DNA of 64,000 nucleotides from Hymenobacter sp. PAMC 26628. Lineage in GTDB: Bacteria > Bacteroidota > Bacteroidia > Cytophagales > Hymenobacteraceae. A model generated the notes under the pieces. That model had not been told where the DNA came from. It searched no databases and saw only the letters and a program-made list of their open reading frames with translations. Shown piece after piece: positions 15,542 to 26,665 of the stretch; position 1 is the first letter of the stretch; the number at the start of each line of letters is the position of its first letter. A program made the position numbers and the translations under genes. The DNA lies in assembly GCF_001562275.1 (NCBI RefSeq), contig NZ_CP014304.1, positions 2,046,001 through 2,110,000 on the forward strand, given 5' to 3'.

Positions 15542-16183
15542 ATGGTAGCGGTTGTGAATTATCAGGGCGGTAACGTCCAGTCCGTGTTGTTTGCCCTGGA
15601 GCGGCTGGGCGTGGAGGCCGTGCTGACCGACGAGGTGGACGTGTTGCGGGCGGCCGATAAAGTGCTGTTCCCGGGCGAAGGGGAGGCCTCGTCGGCCATG
15701 GCGGCGCTGCGCGCCACCGGCCTGCACGAGGTGCTGCCCACGCTCACGCAGCCGTTCCTGGGCATCTGCCTGGGCATGCAGCTGCTGGGCCGCCGCAGCG
15801 CCGAGGGCCCCGCCGGCGGCACCGAGCTGCTGGGCATGCTGCCCTTCGAGGTAGCGCGCTTCACGCCCCCGGACGCGGCCCACAAGGTGCCCCACATGGG
15901 CTGGAACAACCTCCACGACCTGCAAGGGCCGCTGTTTGCGGGCTTGGCGGGGCCCCCGGTGGCAGGCACTGGGGCCCCCAGCGCGGCCGACTACGTGTAT
16001 TTCGTGCACAGCTACTATGCCCCGGTGGGCGACTACACCATTGCCCAGGCCAGCTACCCGGCCGGGGTGCCGTTCAGCGCCGGCGTGCGCCACCGCAACT
16101 TCTACGGGCTGCAGTTCCACGTCGAGAAGAGCGGCCCCGTGGGCGAGCAAATCCTGCGCAATTTCCTGCACGGCGACTTATAG
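15542..16183 (+). CDS. hisH: Imidazole glycerol phosphate synthase, glutaminase subunit
   Basis: A 213-residue class I glutamine amidotransferase that supplies ammonia to HisF. The oxyanion and nucleophile segment is FLGICLGMQLLGRRS (Cys about 77). The catalytic His-Glu pair is in FYGLQFHVEKSGPVGEQIL. ATG 15542 starts the canonical VAVVNYQGGNVQSVLFALER; the in-frame ATGs at 15503 and 15509 would add a hydrophobic tail foreign to the family. A proline/glycine-rich insertion (GPPVAGTGAPSAAD) near residue 150 is longer than usual. Confidence 0.95.
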   Translation: MVAVVNYQGGNVQSVLFALERLGVEAVLTDEVDVLRAADKVLFPGEGEASSAMAALRATGLHEVLPTLTQPFLGICLGMQLLGRRSAEGPAGGTELLGMLPFEVARFTPPDAAHKVPHMGWNNLHDLQGPLFAGLAGPPVAGTGAPSAADYVYFVHSYYAPVGDYTIAQASYPAGVPFSAGVRHRNFYGLQFHVEKSGPVGEQILRNFLHGDL

Positions 16184-16302
16184 GCCGGCCAAGCCGCTGT
16201 CCGTTCGCCGCCGGGTGGCCGGCCAACTCCGCCCAGGTAGCCCTCCTTGATTCCTTATTAACCAACGCCGCCGGCCACCGCCCGCCGGGGCCCCCGATTC
16301 CC

Positions 16303-17025
16303 ATGGACCTCATCCCCGCCATCGACCTAATTAACGGCGCGTGCGTGCGCCTGACGGGCGGCGACTTCGCCCGCCAGACCACGTATTCCGCCGACCCCCT
16401 GGCCCAGGCCCAGCACTTCGAGCAGCTGGGGGCCACCCGCCTGCACCTGGTCGACCTCGACGGGGCCCGGGCCCGGGAGCCGCGCCAGCTGGCGGTGCTC
16501 GAGCGCCTGGCCCGGCACACCGGCCTGCGCATCGACTTTGGCGGGGGCATCCAGACCACGGCGGCGGCCGAGCAGGCCTTTGCGGCGGGCGCGGCCCAGC
16601 TCACGGCCGGCAGCATCGCCGCCCGCGACCCGGCGCTGGTCGGGGAGTGGCTGGCCCGGTTTGGGTCCGAGCGGATCATCATCGGGGCCGATTTTAAGGG
16701 CGACTACATCGCCGTGAGCGCCTGGACGGAGCAGTCCACCCAAACGCTGCCCGCCTTCATCGCCGCCTACCTGGTGGCCGGGGCCACCACCTTCATTTGC
16801 ACCGACGTGAGCCGCGACGGCCAGCTCCAGGGCCCCGCCACCGCCACCTATACCACGCTGCGGCAGCAGTACCCCGCGGCGCAGCTCGTGGCCAGCGGCG
16901 GCGTCACGACCGTGGCCGACGTGGCCGCGTTGCGGGCGGTGGGCATGGCCGGGGCCATCATCGGCAAGGCCCTGTACGAGGGCACGATTACGGAGGAAGA
17001 ATTGCGGGGGGAGTTGGCACGGTGA
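16303..17025 (+). CDS. hisA: ProFAR isomerase (phosphoribosylformimino-AICAR-P isomerase)
   Basis: A 240-residue (beta/alpha)8 barrel that isomerises ProFAR to PRFAR. The N-terminal catalytic Asp is in MDLIPAIDLINGACVRLTGG. The second half has the matching phosphate and Asp motif FICTDVSRDGQLQGPATA, and the C-terminal phosphate site is VASGGVTTVADVAALR, GMAGAIIGKALYEG. The gene sits 119 bases after hisH, and its TGA overlaps the GTG of the next gene. Confidence 0.95.
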   Translation: MDLIPAIDLINGACVRLTGGDFARQTTYSADPLAQAQHFEQLGATRLHLVDLDGARAREPRQLAVLERLARHTGLRIDFGGGIQTTAAAEQAFAAGAAQLTAGSIAARDPALVGEWLARFGSERIIIGADFKGDYIAVSAWTEQSTQTLPAFIAAYLVAGATTFICTDVSRDGQLQGPATATYTTLRQQYPAAQLVASGGVTTVADVAALRAVGMAGAIIGKALYEGTITEEELRGELAR

Positions 17026-17660
17026 GTTTATTTGCTCAGCAACTGATGACCAGCCTGTTGTACGCCGCGTTTCCTACAGTAGCGCGGACGGAACTGGACC
17101 TTGTTTTTCAAGCCCTGCCGCTTGCCAACCAAGAACAGTTGCATGACAATAACAGCGATGCTGTAGCGCGGCTCGTCACGAAGGAAGCGGAAATCCTGTT
17201 TGTTAACGGCTACCAGGTGCGGGTACCTTACCGCGTCTATTTTGCTGAGCCGTCGTTGGCAACATTTGCAACAGAGGAAGCCCTGACGCACCGGCAGCGT
17301 AGCATCCTCCACTGCATCTACCTGCGGCACCACAACGGGTTTGTGCGCCAGCGCAGGTTGGAGCTGCTCTTGGCTGGGCCGGTTGAGGCGCTTGCCATGC
17401 CCTTTGTATTCAGTTTGTTAGGCGACTACGTAAAGGAAATTCTAGAGGTGTTGGAAGCCAACTTAACTCTTGAATTATTAAATGGCTACGTCGGACTCAT
17501 CCGGGAGAATCCGCGTTTTTGGCAGCGTACCCAAGGGCGGGTTGCTAGCTATTGGGATGTTTATTACCGGGGCCGTCACCGCGGCGGCACGCCCTTCCGG
17601 CAATACGTTGGGGCCCGGCTGGTGAAACAACTGCAACAAGCGGTTCGGCAAGTCGGTTGA
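17022..17660 (+). CDS. Unknown protein embedded in the his operon
   Basis: A 212-residue protein from GTG 17022, whose GTGA overlaps the hisA stop, so it is translationally coupled to hisA; ATG 17046 is an alternative start. No known family is recognised. It looks soluble and mixed alpha/beta, with many R/H/Q residues: RSILHCIYLRHHNGFVRQRR, a long helical GDYVKEILEVLEANLTLELL, and FWQRTQGRVASYWDVYYRGR. The motif RHRGGTPFRQYVGARLVKQL ends the protein. GC content is clearly lower than in the flanking his genes, suggesting later acquisition. A role in histidine synthesis is not shown; it may only ride in the operon. Confidence 0.65.
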   Translation: MSLFAQQLMTSLLYAAFPTVARTELDLVFQALPLANQEQLHDNNSDAVARLVTKEAEILFVNGYQVRVPYRVYFAEPSLATFATEEALTHRQRSILHCIYLRHHNGFVRQRRLELLLAGPVEALAMPFVFSLLGDYVKEILEVLEANLTLELLNGYVGLIRENPRFWQRTQGRVASYWDVYYRGRHRGGTPFRQYVGARLVKQLQQAVRQVG

Positions 17661-17696
17661 GTTTGTAATTCTGTCTTGCTTCACGTTTCCGCTGCC

Positions 17697-18458
17697 ATGT
17701 TGCCGCCGTCGCTCCCTTCGTCTGCGCCCGTGTCCCTAACCACCGTGCTCTTCGACCTGGACGACACGCTGTTTGACCACATCGGCACGGCCCGGGCGGC
17801 GCTGGCCGCCACGGCTGCGGCGGATGCGCGGTTGCAGGCGGCCGATTCGGAGGCCCTCTACCAGCACTACAGCGAATTGCTGGAAGTGATTCACGCGCAG
17901 TTGCTGGCCGGTCGCTACACGTACGAGGAGGCGCGCCAACTCCGGTTCGAGCGCTTGCTGGGGCCCTACGGGGTGGGGGCGGCGGAGGTGCCGGCCATTG
18001 CGCAAGCCCATTACGGGCGCTACCAGCAACTGCGTCGGCCGCTGCCCGGGGCCCGGGCCCTGCTCGAAGCCTTGAAGCCGCACTACCGCATTGGCATCGT
18101 CACCAACAACCGCACGGCGGAACAAGTGGATAAATTGCGCCATTTGGGCATGACTCAGTTGGTCGATGCTTTGATTACCTCCGAAGACGTGGGCGTGCTG
18201 AAACCCGACCCGCGCATTTTCCAAGTGGCCCTGGCGCGGTTGGGGGCCCGGCCGGCGGAAACGGTGCTGGTGGGCGACAACTGGACGGCCGACGTGCTGG
18301 GGGCACTGGGGGTGGGCATCCGACCTGTGTGGCTCAACCGCACCGGGGCCCCCCGGCCGTTGGCCCACGTGCCCGAAATCACGGACCTGGCGTCACTGCC
18401 AGCTGTTTTGCAAACCATCACCAGCCGGTCCGCCGCGGTGGGGGCCCCGGCGGTGTAG
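17697..18458 (+). CDS. HAD-superfamily hydrolase (YjjG/PGP-like) in the his operon
   Basis: A 253-residue phosphatase-type HAD protein. Motif I is VLFDLDDTLFDH (nucleophile Asp about 21). The helical cap follows. Motif II is IGIVTNNRTAEQ, motif III the Lys in VGVLKPDPRIFQVAL, and motif IV VLVGDNWTADVLGALG. This resembles YjjG-type pyrimidine nucleotidases or phosphoglycolate phosphatases; the substrate is unknown. ATG 17697 is preferred to the in-frame TTG at 17676. It lies between the unknown gene and hisF, so it is probably transcribed with the his genes, although HisB already provides the pathway phosphatase. Confidence 0.85.
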   Translation: MLPPSLPSSAPVSLTTVLFDLDDTLFDHIGTARAALAATAAADARLQAADSEALYQHYSELLEVIHAQLLAGRYTYEEARQLRFERLLGPYGVGAAEVPAIAQAHYGRYQQLRRPLPGARALLEALKPHYRIGIVTNNRTAEQVDKLRHLGMTQLVDALITSEDVGVLKPDPRIFQVALARLGARPAETVLVGDNWTADVLGALGVGIRPVWLNRTGAPRPLAHVPEITDLASLPAVLQTITSRSAAVGAPAV

Positions 18459-18496
18459 TTTCCTTTTCTTTCGTTTACCTGTTTTTATCCTGTTCG

Positions 18497-19282
18497 ATGC
18501 TCACTAAACGCCTCATTGCCTGCCTCGACGTGCAGAACGGCCGCACCGTCAAGGGCACGAACTTCGTGAACCTGCGCGACGCCGGTGACCCCGTGGCCCT
18601 GGCCGCCCGCTACGCCCAGGAGGGCATTGACGAGCTGGTGTTGCTCGACATCACGGCCACCGTGGAAAAGCGCCGCACCCTGATTGAGCTGGTGCGCAAC
18701 GTGGCCCGCGAGGTCAACATTCCTTTCACCGTGGGCGGGGGCATCGGGGCGGTGGCCGACGTGGAGGCCCTGCTGCTGAGCGGGGCCGACAAGGTGAGCC
18801 TGAATTCCTCGGTATTGCGCGAGCCGGGGTTGATCGACGCGCTGGCCCGGCGCTTCGGCAGCCAGTGCATCGTGGTGGCCGTGGACGCCCGCCAAACCAA
18901 CGCCGCCGCTGCGGGCCCTGCCGACGAGGCCTGGGAGGTGTACACCCACGGTGGCCGCCAGGCCGCCGGGCGCGAGGCCGTGGCTTGGTGCCGCGAGGCC
19001 GCCGACCGCGGCGCCGGCGAGCTGCTGCTCACCTCCATGAGCCACGACGGCACCCGCGACGGCTACGCCTTGGGCCTGACCCGGGCCGTGGCGGCGGCCG
19101 TGGGCGTGCCGGTAGTGGCCTCGGGCGGGGCGGGGGCGGCCCCGCACTTCCGCGACGTGCTGGCCCCTGGCGGGGCCGATGCGGCCCTGGCCGCCAGCGT
19201 GTTCCACTTCGGCGACTTGTCGGTAGCCCGCCTCAAAACCTACCTGCTGGGTGAAGGCGTGGCCATGCGCCCGGTCGGGTAG
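18497..19282 (+). CDS. hisF: Imidazole glycerol phosphate synthase, cyclase subunit
   Basis: A 261-residue barrel that uses HisH ammonia to form IGP and AICAR. Canonical LTKRLIACLDVQNGRTVKGT carries the catalytic Asp and Lys. IPFTVGGGIGAVADVEALL forms a phosphate site. The second catalytic Asp is in LLTSMSHDGTRDGY, and the last phosphate site is VPVVASGGAGAAPHFRDVL. Residues about 125-155 contain an A/G-rich insertion typical of Bacteroidetes versions. ATG 18497 is the canonical start; the longer frame to 18329 overlaps the HAD gene and is rejected. Confidence 0.96.
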   Translation: MLTKRLIACLDVQNGRTVKGTNFVNLRDAGDPVALAARYAQEGIDELVLLDITATVEKRRTLIELVRNVAREVNIPFTVGGGIGAVADVEALLLSGADKVSLNSSVLREPGLIDALARRFGSQCIVVAVDARQTNAAAAGPADEAWEVYTHGGRQAAGREAVAWCREAADRGAGELLLTSMSHDGTRDGYALGLTRAVAAAVGVPVVASGGAGAAPHFRDVLAPGGADAALAASVFHFGDLSVARLKTYLLGEGVAMRPVG

Positions 19283-19418
19283 GGGCCCTGCCGCTGGGGT
19301 TCCGGCGGCCCAAGTGGCGCCGCAGGACGAACTTTGCTGCTTTCTGGTGCTTTGGGGCCCCGCCGTCCTGCGGCGCGGACTTGCTGAACGCACCGTTCTT
19401 ATTACTACTGTTTGTACC

Positions 19419-20096
19419 ATGGCCACTGGCTTTGCTTCCAATACCCTTGTTCCGCTCGATGCGCTGCGCTTCGACGCCGCCACCGGCCTAGCGCCCGCCG
19501 TGGTGCAAGACGCCGACACCGGGCAGGTGCTCATGCTGGGCTACGTCAACGCCGACGCCTGGGCCCAAACCCGGCGTGAGCAGCGCGTCACGTTCTTTTC
19601 CCGTTCCAAAAACCGGTTGTGGACCAAGGGCGAAAGCAGCGGCAACTTCTTGGAAGTCGTGAGCCTGCACATCGACTGCGACGCTGATACCGTGCTGGTG
19701 CGCGCCCGGCCGGCGGGCCCCACCTGCCACCGGGGCTTCACCAGCTGCTTCGAGCAGCCGGGCCTAGAGGCCGTGGCTCCCGTGGCCCCGGTGGGCTTCC
19801 TGGCCGGCCTGGAGCGCCTGATTGTGGACCGCCGCACCAACCCGGGGGCCGCGCCGGGCTCCTACACCGTGTCGCTGTTCACCAAAGGCCTGCCCAAAAT
19901 CGCCCAGAAAGTAGGGGAGGAGGCCGTGGAAACCGTCATCGACGCGGTGGCCGGCCACCGCGACACGCTGCCCGGCGAGGTAGCCGACTTGCTGTTTCAC
20001 CTCTTGGTGTTGCTGGTGGCCACCGGTGTGCCGTTGGCGGAGGTGTTGGCCACGTTACAGGCCCGGCACCTGGGGCCCCGCCGGGGCGAAGGCTAG
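19419..20096 (+). CDS. hisI: Bifunctional PRA-CH cyclohydrolase / PRA-PH pyrophosphatase
   Basis: A 225-residue HisIE carrying steps 2 and 3 of the pathway. The cyclohydrolase domain (about residues 1-115) shows VTFFSRSKNRLWTKGESSGN and the metal-binding HIDCDADTVLV plus PTCHRGFTSCF. The pyrophosphatase domain (about 120-225) shows SLFTKGLPKIAQKVGEEAVE and GEVADLLFHLLVLLVATGV. ATG 19419 is the family start. It is the last his gene and is followed directly by a strong terminator at 20117. Confidence 0.95.
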   Translation: MATGFASNTLVPLDALRFDAATGLAPAVVQDADTGQVLMLGYVNADAWAQTRREQRVTFFSRSKNRLWTKGESSGNFLEVVSLHIDCDADTVLVRARPAGPTCHRGFTSCFEQPGLEAVAPVAPVGFLAGLERLIVDRRTNPGAAPGSYTVSLFTKGLPKIAQKVGEEAVETVIDAVAGHRDTLPGEVADLLFHLLVLLVATGVPLAEVLATLQARHLGPRRGEG

Positions 20097-20116
20097 CGGC
20101 TTTAGGTGTTAAGAAT

Positions 20117-20154
20117 AAAAAGGCCCGGTCGCATGAATGCAGCCGGGCCTTTTT
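20117..20154. terminator. Terminator of the his operon
   Basis: AAAAAGGCCCGG (20117-20128) pairs with CCGGGCCTTTTT (20143-20154) around a 14-nt loop. The A-run before and T-run after make it usable from both strands, so it may also serve the oppositely oriented gene ending at 20216. Confidence 0.85.
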
Positions 20155-20215
20155 GGTCACTGTATTGCTGGCTATTCAGGTTAATCCTGTTTAACATAAT
20201 TTTAAAATAATCAAT

Positions 20216-21208
20216 TTACCCCCTTAACTGACGCCGTATTTTCTCCAGAAACCCTTGTACAAGCAGTAAGTCGTCCTCGTGAGTAATCTCTAGCTGCGTA
20301 TCGATACCCGGCCCGGTGATCCGAACCGTAAACTGTGTACCGGCTGGCGCCGGCGGGGTAGGCAGCGCCGCTGATAGCGTCAAAGGCCGGGCTGCGGGCG
20401 GGGCAGGCCGGGTAGCAGCCGATTGTACTGGCACGGGAGTAGGTGCCGGGCGTGGTGCGGCAGTTGCGGCTGGCACTGGCGCTACGCGGGGTGCTTCGGG
20501 TTCCGCTCCCCCCAGTCCAAATAAGCTTGCTACAGCATCTGTAGTAGAGGCTGTCCCCGGTGCTGGGGTGCTACGGGACGAATGCGGTGGGGCCTGCATT
20601 GGAACGATTGCTTCTTCTATTTCTTCTGTTCCCCCCTCAGACTCATTGCCGCTGGTTGTGGTGGCTGCGCGAAAGGAATTGGTCGCCGGTGCAGGGGAGG
20701 CCAGTTCACGGCGGGGCGGGGCTTGTGCGGCCAATTGGTCGATGTCGGCTACGGTGTTGTGCTCATCGAGCAGGCCAACGGCGCGGGCGCCTTCCGCAAA
20801 AGCCTTGGCCACGGCCGCGGCGTTGATCTCTTCCACGTCGAATTCGCGGATGAGCATCACGTCCAGCATCTGCACGGGTAATTCCCGCTGGCGGAACTTG
20901 CGGCACAGCTGCGTAAACAAGGGCGGCGTTAGGAAGGCTTCCCGGTGGAACAGTAGTTCCTCCTGTTTGTCGTAGGCGTGCTTAATACGGCGGAACAGGG
21001 TGGTGGTGCTCAGCAATTCCCGTTTGCTTGTGAGCAGGCCAAACTTAACGGCTGATCCAACAATAGCTTTAAATGAGCCGCTAACCTTGCGGTCAAGCTT
21101 GCGAGCACAGGTTTCAAGGGCACACTTGCCGCCGGTGTCGTCTACTACTTCTGCCACTTCCCAGGCACTGGCATAAGTCGTGCGAGGATAGTCTATAAGC
21201 TTAGGCAT
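20216..21208 (-). CDS. DUF5343-like protein with long disordered C-terminal half
   Basis: A 330-residue protein. The first 150 residues resemble the winged-helix-like DUF5343 group: YPRTTYASAWEVAEVVDDTG, LDRKVSGSFKAIVGSAVKFG, LTPPLFTQLCRKF and EEINAAAVAKAFAEGARAVG. I match this by pattern only. Residues about 165-285 are low-complexity A/P/T/S sequence. The last 45 residues form a small ordered end (TQFTVRITGPGIDTQLEITH, LVQGFLEKIRRQLRG). Function unknown. It stands alone next to an AT-rich 0.9-kb desert with a large palindrome 75 bases upstream of its start, which suggests horizontally acquired DNA. Confidence 0.65.
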   Translation of the reverse strand: MPKLIDYPRTTYASAWEVAEVVDDTGGKCALETCARKLDRKVSGSFKAIVGSAVKFGLLTSKRELLSTTTLFRRIKHAYDKQEELLFHREAFLTPPLFTQLCRKFRQRELPVQMLDVMLIREFDVEEINAAAVAKAFAEGARAVGLLDEHNTVADIDQLAAQAPPRRELASPAPATNSFRAATTTSGNESEGGTEEIEEAIVPMQAPPHSSRSTPAPGTASTTDAVASLFGLGGAEPEAPRVAPVPAATAAPRPAPTPVPVQSAATRPAPPAARPLTLSAALPTPPAPAGTQFTVRITGPGIDTQLEITHEDDLLLVQGFLEKIRRQLRG

Positions 21209-21282
21209 GGTATTAAGGTTGGAGAGTATAAAGTACGTGTATATTATACAGTCAAAGAAAAAAAAAGTTAGTATTTATATAA

Positions 21283-21331
21283 AGTCTAAAAAAGTATAAA
21301 ATATCGTATATATTTTATACTTTTTTAGACT
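21283..21331. repeat. AT-rich 22-bp perfect inverted repeat
   Basis: Arms 21283-21304 and 21310-21331 (AGTCTAAAAAAGTATAAAAT then AT, and its exact complement) flank the 5-base spacer CGTAT. It lies 75 bases upstream of the start of the DUF5343-like gene. It could be an operator, an island-edge element or a terminator. Confidence 0.7.
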
Positions 21332-21977
21332 TTTACCCTAGTAATCACTTTTTTGTTGCGTAATCCCTTACCAGACTTATTACCTTGTGCTCTATCTTAT
21401 ACCAAATCCACAACCTATGAATATAAACGCCCCGTTGCGCGGATAACTTCGCGTATAGGGCACAGCACTCTTTTACCGTTACCCAAGGTGAGCGCAGAGC
21501 GATTGGCGTAGATCTTCACCTATAAACCGTCAATGCTCAAGCTACAGGCTTTTTAACATCCGGCAGGGGACACCCATTTAGAAAATCAAGGCGACCCCGT
21601 TACTGAAGCAGCTCAAGAAGCTTTAGATGCAAAGCCGTAAAAGCAGCACCCGATGCTATAACTAAGCACCAAGACATCATACGGATTAGGTTAAAGCCAT
21701 ATTAGTGTTATACCACAAACAAACGATATTACCCAGATGTATTACAATCGCACAGAAAATACCAAGCTTAAGGCACAATAAGCTCGCTAGCCGCGAAACC
21801 GAGGGCAAGCACGGGAGCTTCGGGCATTTTAAAAGTACGGATTCGCAGGTTTAAGTTGTGGATGTGGCACAGGTTTCTACGCCGGGGAACAGATTTGAGG
21901 GCCATACCAGCAAGGTGACCACGCCGTGGAATCTGGTCAGCCCCAGCCAAAAGACGCGTTATCGGCACAGTAGAAAA

Positions 21978-22010
21978 AGCGGCGACAGAGCGGCGACAGA
22001 GCGGCGACAA
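21978..22010. repeat. Three tandem 11-bp repeats
   Basis: AGCGGCGACAG occurs three times head to tail (last copy ends in A instead of G). The GC-rich unit contrasts with the AT-rich desert around it. No function can be assigned. Confidence 0.6.
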
Positions 22011-22150
22011 CGGACGATCAGCGAGCGGAACGGCAAAACCAGTATTTGTCTTATAATTTATATTATGTTAAATTGACACGCCTTTAACGCTCCGTGCTAC
22101 GCGTTAACCACTGAACCCTCTCTTCCCGATTCCACCTAGGGCGCCAACAT

Positions 22151-22188
22151 AAAAAGGCCCGGCCGTGAAGCGACGGCCGGGCCTTTTT
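22151..22188. terminator. Terminator after the TPR gene
   Basis: AAAAAGGCCCGGCCGT and ACGGCCGGGCCTTTTT form a perfect 16-bp stem with loop GAAGCG, 25 bases downstream of the TPR gene stop on the minus strand. Confidence 0.88.
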
Positions 22189-22213
22189 TACGCAGACCGC
22201 AAATGGAAATGGA

Positions 22214-23380
22214 CTACTTTTTCAGCTTGGCGCTGAGACGCTCCGAATCGGCAGTGCGGCCGAGGCGGAAGTATACTTTTTGCAAGGTTTGCATGGTAGC
22301 CGTGTCGTCGGGCTTGATTTGCAACGCCTTCTCGAAGTACGGCACGCTATCCTCAAAGTACTTCTTGCCTTGGGCTTCGTATTTTTTGCCCGACACTTGG
22401 TAGGTTTTCAAGTCCATTTTGCTGGCCTTGGTGTAAGCTTCGGCTGCCTTGTTGTAGTTGTATACCCCCAAGTTGTACTGCGCGTCGAAGTTGTTGGGGT
22501 CGGCGGCCACGGCTTTCTGGTACGCAGCCAGGGCTTCGGCGGGCTGCTTGTTCGAGTCGTACACCGAACCGAGCACCGCGTACAGGTTCGACGCGTTGGC
22601 TGGGTCGGCAGCAATGGCCTTATTGATCTTGTCAATCGCCTCCTTGCCGCGGCCCGTGCTTAAGTACACGTTCAACTCTTCGAGCATGAAGTTTTTGTTA
22701 TTGGGGTACGCCGCCAAGGCCTGCTGCAGCACCTTGTTGGCCTCGGCCTCGTTCTTGTCCTGGCGGGCAATTTGGATCAGGCGGTTGTAGACCTGCACCG
22801 GGGCCGGCTTGGCCTTGTAAGCCTCCATGCCCAGCAGCTGGTTGTAAGTTGCTTTGGCGCCGGTGAAATCCTGCTTGGCCTCCTGCGCGTAGGCCGAGTA
22901 CAGCACGGCGGTGGTATCAGTCGGGTTAAGCTTCGAGGCCAGCTGGTAATTGGTAATGGCCTTGTCGTAGTCCTTGGCGTTGTAGGCCTCCACGCCGGCG
23001 TTGAAGGCCTGGCCGTAGAGGTTCTGGAGCTGAGGCACGGCCAGCTTGCCGTACTCGCCGGTTTTGGTGTCCAGCTCAATGGTTTTATTGAACGACTCGG
23101 ATGCCTTTTGCAGGCCCTCACCCGGCTGCAGCTGCTTGCTGTAGATGGGACTGGTCAGCATCTGGACGTAAATGTCGCCGCGGGTGTACCAGGTTTTGGC
23201 CTTGCCACTGGTTTTGGGGTCGAGCACCGCCTTGTCGATGTCAGTGCGGGCCTTGTCGAGCAGGCCGGTTTTCTGGTTCAGCAGCGCGTTGGTCACGGCC
23301 GAGTTCTGGGCCTGCGCCGCGTGGGGCGCCGCAGCGGCCAAAGCAGCGGCCACGGCCAGGGTCGAAAGAATTTTCTTCAT
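22214..23380 (-). CDS. Secreted tetratricopeptide-repeat protein
   Basis: A 388-residue periplasmic or secreted protein. The signal peptide is MKKILSTLAVAAALAAAAPH, cleaved around AQAQ. The rest is built of TPR helices, e.g. GVEAYNAKDYDKAITNYQLA, SAYAQEAKQDFTGAKATYNQ, AEALAAYQKAVAADPNNFDA and SVPYFEKALQIKPDDTATMQ. TPR arrays mediate protein contacts; no partner is visible. The start ATG 23380 gives the signal peptide; the extension to 23518 is G/P/R-rich. A TACTTTTG box at 23523-23516 on the minus strand is a promoter candidate with a long leader. Confidence 0.88.
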   Translation of the reverse strand: MKKILSTLAVAAALAAAAPHAAQAQNSAVTNALLNQKTGLLDKARTDIDKAVLDPKTSGKAKTWYTRGDIYVQMLTSPIYSKQLQPGEGLQKASESFNKTIELDTKTGEYGKLAVPQLQNLYGQAFNAGVEAYNAKDYDKAITNYQLASKLNPTDTTAVLYSAYAQEAKQDFTGAKATYNQLLGMEAYKAKPAPVQVYNRLIQIARQDKNEAEANKVLQQALAAYPNNKNFMLEELNVYLSTGRGKEAIDKINKAIAADPANASNLYAVLGSVYDSNKQPAEALAAYQKAVAADPNNFDAQYNLGVYNYNKAAEAYTKASKMDLKTYQVSGKKYEAQGKKYFEDSVPYFEKALQIKPDDTATMQTLQKVYFRLGRTADSERLSAKLKK

Positions 23381-23585
23381 AAAGAAAAACAGTTGCGCGC
23401 CGAAGCGCGGTGACTCCGGGCGCGGCGCGCCCGGCGGGGTGAAAGAAAAGAAGCAACGCCCGGCGCCCACGGGACCGGGGCTACCTAAAACGCAAAAAGC
23501 GCGCCGTTGGCTGCCCAAAAGTAAAGGGAGCGCGGCAAATGCCCCGCTCCCCTCCTACTTTTCATGCGCAAAAACCTACCGGGCC

Positions 23586-26159
<2,574 letters not shown>

Positions 26160-26323
26160 ACCTGAAAAAAGAGCGGCCCGCAGGGCCCCACCGGGGCCCG
26201 CGCCGGCCGCGGGGTGAAGTGAACGCCGTCGTGTCGTTACGCCCGCGAAGGTACGCCGAAAAGCCCGCTCTGGCAAGCCAGGCGGGCCTTTTGGGAGGGG
26301 CCCCGGGGGCCCCACGCACGAGC

Positions 26324-26575
26324 TTACTTCAGGGGCTTGGCGTGGTTGTTCAGGGGCTTGGCCCCCGAGGGCCCCGAGATTCGAATTTTCTCGCCCACGG
26401 CCGGGTTTTGCTTCTTCCACAGCGGCTGGCCGCGGTAGGTGGTGCCGTTGTGCAGGTGCTTCTTGCGCACGTGGCACGACTCGATGGGGCAGGTGCGGCA
26501 GCCGGCGGCGGCCAGCGCCAGCAGCCCGCCCAGGGCCAGGGCCCGCAGGCGGTAAGTAACGGTAGAAATAGCCAT
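26324..26575 (-). CDS. Small cysteine-rich lipoprotein
   Basis: An 83-residue predicted lipoprotein from ATG 26575. Its signal ends in the lipobox LAAAGC (Cys about 25), followed by [18 protein letters not shown] and [16 protein letters not shown]. The three closely spaced Cys plus His residues could bind a metal, but no family is recognised. A TACCTTTG box at 26615-26608 on the minus strand fits a promoter about 30 bases upstream. It lies between gyrA and the HD hydrolase on the same strand. Confidence 0.65.
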   Translation of the reverse strand: MAISTVTYRLRALALGGLLALAAAGCRTCPIESCHVRKKHLHNGTTYRGQPLWKKQNPAVGEKIRISGPSGAKPLNNHAKPLK

Positions 26576-26665
26576 AGCGATAACAATAAGTGGAAGCCGG
26601 AACGCAGCAAAGGTAGCCGCCCCGCTCCTACCCGGCCGCCGGCCAACGGGGCCCGCGGCCAAGCC

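Larger units (their letters stand above)
21209..22150. other. AT-rich gene desert of about 0.94 kb
   Basis: No gene is convincing in either strand. GC content is far below the neighbours. It contains the 22-bp perfect palindrome at 21283-21331 and three tandem 11-mers at 21978-22010. A frame on the minus strand at 21768-22010 has no recognisable content. A decayed insertion sequence or island remnant is possible, but no inverted ends or transposase motif could be identified. Confidence 0.45.

Noticed and set aside
21768..22010. An 80-codon minus-strand frame in the AT-rich desert as a transposase remnant
   Set aside because: Its sequence shows no catalytic motif, and no inverted ends are visible around it, so a transposon assignment is not supported.
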